Below, piece by piece: positions 61,873-64,000 of a stretch of DNA of 64,000 nucleotides. The notes beneath the pieces were generated by a model. That model saw only the letters and a list, made by a program, of their open reading frames with translations, made no database searches and was not told the DNA's origin. The stretch's first letter is position 1; every line of letters starts with the position of its first letter. This stretch comes from Rhodohalobacter sp. SW132 (GTDB taxonomy: Bacteria > Bacteroidota > Rhodothermia > Balneolales > Balneolaceae), in assembly GCF_003390325.1 (NCBI RefSeq), contig NZ_QUOK01000008.1:186001-250000 (forward strand), read 5' to 3'. The position numbers were made by a program, and so were the translations under genes.

Positions 61873-62802
61873 TCACTGATGAGTTTCTGGATCACTTATT
61901 TCACTTGATGAAGCGGTTCCCTGGTCTCCAAAAGGATTCATATTTGTTACAGTACTCCAGTTCTCTTTCAGGAACCAGACAAACCACGCCATTACCGCAG
62001 CAAACAGCAGGATGCCTATCCATGCGTTTTCTATATACGGTGTGACGGTTTCCCACGCGGCGAAATCGAAGCTCTCTTCTGTGAAGATTAAAAATGTTGC
62101 GATGGCATTATTGGCCATATGGATGAGAACCGGAAGCATGAGAGACCGCGTTTTCAGGTATAAAATCCCCAGGATCAGTCCGAAAATTGTGGCTGAAATG
62201 AAGCTGACGTGCAGAAATCCAAAAAATACCGACGACGTTATGAGCGCGCTTGTATACCCGAACTTCCTGCCCAGCCTCTCGATTAAAATCCCCCGGAAAA
62301 CTATTTCCTCTACGATCGGCGCCACGACTGCGATCACCCCAAAAATCAAAAAATATTGAATGAATGTGGTATCGTCACCGATATCGAACATTTCAATACT
62401 GTTCAGCCAGTTAAGATGCGATTCAGCCCAGCCGGGATCGACCGCATGGAGCAGAATAAGGGTAACCCATATTGTGCTGATGGTGATGGTAAACAGAATG
62501 AAGACGTAGGCTGTCTTCGGTAAATTTTTCTTCTCCCCGATAAAAACCGGCGTTACAGGAAGCCTGTCCCATTTTAATACCCAGAGAGTCAGAAGTAAAG
62601 GAACAGCATAAACCGCATAAAAAACAATTAGCTCGAAGGTTGTCTGATCCAGGTCAAAACTCTGATATAAATAGTACAGGGCAATCCCACCGATTCCTCC
62701 CCACAGCAAAAGTGCAAAAAAGCTTTTTGCGATGGGAACCCTGCTGAAGCGCTCTCTGATTTTTTCTGAATTGTTGAATAATACACCGTCTCTTTCTCTC
62801 AT
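61873..62802 (-). CDS. CPBP family intramembrane metalloprotease
   Basis: The 309 residues have about eight transmembrane segments. The CAAX-protease/bacteriocin-processing motifs are intact: 'EEIVFRGILIERL' (about 170), 'FFGFLHVSF' and 'LIHMANNAIATF'. The active site should lie inside the membrane. Substrates are unknown for most of this family. Confidence 0.9.
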   Translation of the reverse strand: MRERDGVLFNNSEKIRERFSRVPIAKSFFALLLWGGIGGIALYYLYQSFDLDQTTFELIVFYAVYAVPLLLTLWVLKWDRLPVTPVFIGEKKNLPKTAYVFILFTITISTIWVTLILLHAVDPGWAESHLNWLNSIEMFDIGDDTTFIQYFLIFGVIAVVAPIVEEIVFRGILIERLGRKFGYTSALITSSVFFGFLHVSFISATIFGLILGILYLKTRSLMLPVLIHMANNAIATFLIFTEESFDFAAWETVTPYIENAWIGILLFAAVMAWFVWFLKENWSTVTNMNPFGDQGTASSSEISDPETHQ

Positions 62803-62895
62803 AGATCCTGATTTATCTTACAAAAAAAATATCAAACAGAAACAGGTACGGAGATAAGCACCACTGGTTGCATTAAGATTATTAGAATTTAACTG

Positions 62896-63867
62896 CTACC
62901 TGTCTGATTGCTCCACTACGCTGTCCAGATCCCTGTCAAATCCCTCAATTACGCGGATGATCGTGCGGACTGAATTCCTGTAAAACTCAGGATTGATATT
63001 CTCAAACGTATCGGTCGGTGCGTGATAGTGATCGTGATCTTCCACTCCGAAATAGACAAACGGAACGCCCTGCTGATGAAACGGACCGTGATCGGATGAC
63101 AGCGTCCAGTCCTGATCCCACTCATCAGAATCATAGCCAAACAGCACATCAATCGAAGCATCTGCTGTATACTCCTCAATCATCGGTTTCAGGTAGGGAT
63201 AGTGGTATGTGCCCACCGCGTAAAGTTCATCCTCAAAATTAGTGCTGATCATATCCATATTGATGTTCAACACCATATCTTCAAGGGAAACAACCGGATT
63301 TTCAACAAAGTATCGTGCGCCTCCAAGCCCCTGCTCTTCCGCATCAAAAGCGATAAACATGATGCTGTTTTCGGGTTGATTATCGGTAAAATAAGCTGCT
63401 GCTGCCATCAAACCACCGGTTCCGGATGCATTATCGTCCGCTCCGTTGTAAATTTCACCATCACTGATTCCCAGGTGATCGTAATGTGCTGTCACAACGA
63501 TGTACCGATCCTGGTTTGCACTCCCTTCTATGTACCCGATCAGGTTTACAGCGTCGGTAAACTCTTCATTCGTCCGGCGATTGGTGTGATCAAAAAGATG
63601 ACGGTAACTTTCGCCGAATGTCTGCAGACCGAGGCTTTCAAACCGGTTTTCAATGTAATCCTGCGCCATCCGGTTTCCTTCAGTTCCGGTACGCCGGCCC
63701 TCCAGTTCATCCGATGCAAGATACTCCACATCTTCAAGAGCCTGGTCAAGCAGTGTTTCAGGGATTTCGGAAACATCTTGTTGTTCTGTTGCCGGATCCT
63801 CGCCGCTGCACGAGGTAATTGCGAACAAAAAGAGGGCTGAAAGGAGAACGAGATTTAACTTCTTCAT
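62896..63867 (-). CDS. M28 family aminopeptidase lipoprotein
   Basis: This 323-residue zinc peptidase is read from ATG 63867, which gives a clean lipoprotein signal (ITSCSGED, Cys about 20); the frame is open further upstream. Metal ligands: 'TAHYDHLG', 'NGADDNASGTGG', 'FDAEEQGLGGARYF', 'INMDMIS' and 'SSDHGPFHQQGVP'. It is probably a periplasmic or surface aminopeptidase. A 212-codon antisense frame over it is a shadow. Confidence 0.93.
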   Translation of the reverse strand: MKKLNLVLLSALFLFAITSCSGEDPATEQQDVSEIPETLLDQALEDVEYLASDELEGRRTGTEGNRMAQDYIENRFESLGLQTFGESYRHLFDHTNRRTNEEFTDAVNLIGYIEGSANQDRYIVVTAHYDHLGISDGEIYNGADDNASGTGGLMAAAAYFTDNQPENSIMFIAFDAEEQGLGGARYFVENPVVSLEDMVLNINMDMISTNFEDELYAVGTYHYPYLKPMIEEYTADASIDVLFGYDSDEWDQDWTLSSDHGPFHQQGVPFVYFGVEDHDHYHAPTDTFENINPEFYRNSVRTIIRVIEGFDRDLDSVVEQSDR

Positions 63868-64000
63868 AAATAGATCGGATTTATTTTTTTGAAACCGCTC
63901 CAAAATAATAGTTCTGATCATTAAACAACGAAATAATTTTTGAAGGATAACTTTCTTCAAAATTTGACGTAATATCAAAATAGTTTTCTATCAGAACAGA

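Noticed and set aside
63202-63840. 212-codon frame antisense to the M28 peptidase
   Set aside because: It is fully inside a gene with intact metal ligands and has no domain.

Overview
The window reads as chromosome of a Bacteroidota/Balneolota-type bacterium, most likely Balneolaceae; this lineage is inferred from gene families only. The signs are an ECF sigma/FecR/STN-TonB-receptor trio, type IX secretion (T9SS) sorting domains on exported proteins, lipoproteins with short lipoboxes, DUF3078 and DUF2851 proteins, an L25/Ctc protein with an acidic tail, weak Shine-Dalgarno signals and moderate GC. Gene order is mostly chromosomal; I see no phage, transposase, plasmid gene or CRISPR array.

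Layout. 1-2130 (-): the N-terminal 710 codons of a tandem amidohydrolase lipoprotein that runs off the left edge. 2131-13796 (+): a nitrate assimilation cluster. It holds the large and small subunits of siroheme nitrite reductase, a NarK/NasA-type transporter, a very long fusion nitrate reductase (Mo-bis-MGD domain, FAD/NAD(P)H reductase, BFD [2Fe-2S] domain), a siroheme-less sulfite-reductase-like protein with a C-terminal rubredoxin, and uroporphyrinogen-III synthase. Two palindromes sharing the core AAGCGCTT and a CRP/FNR-like box lie in the leader. 14106-16858: a small secreted coiled protein, a clostripain-like lipoprotein and two small unknowns. 17002-21358 (-): TonB receptor, FecR and ECF sigma factor. 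21744-30754: exported and stress proteins (fasciclin, DUF5117-type metalloprotease, two alpha/beta hydrolases, Cu/Zn superoxide dismutase), then cysE and cysM. 31059-38717: a 5'-nucleotidase, an outer-membrane beta-barrel receptor and an M14 carboxypeptidase. 39013-49879: housekeeping genes (Gfo/Idh oxidoreductase, rnhA, pyrF, methyltransferase, pth, rplY/ctc, prs, tRNA-Gln, DUF2851, PyrR-like, DUF3078, PLP decarboxylase). 50020-57650: a lamin-tail-domain T9SS cargo protein, asd, glyS and a PGRP/amidase T9SS cargo protein. 57931-64000: Xaa-Pro peptidase, mnmE, CPBP protease, M28 peptidase and small membrane proteins.

How the genes work together. The first cluster should take up nitrate, reduce it to nitrite and then to ammonium. 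HemD supplies the uroporphyrinogen III from which siroheme is made; the siroheme synthase itself is not in the window. cysE and cysM make cysteine by the usual two-step route. The ECF/FecR/STN receptor set is a cell-surface signalling module of the FecIRA type.

Most unusual signals: (i) the rubredoxin protein that keeps a sulfite/nitrite reductase fold but has lost all four cluster/siroheme cysteines; (ii) three copies of a long intergenic inverted-repeat element, two of which share a side hairpin whose sequence differs but whose pairing is kept; (iii) a multi-hairpin structured leader at 25791-25931; (iv) paired AAGCGCTT palindromes before nirB; (v) an alpha/beta hydrolase with Asn at the nucleophile position.
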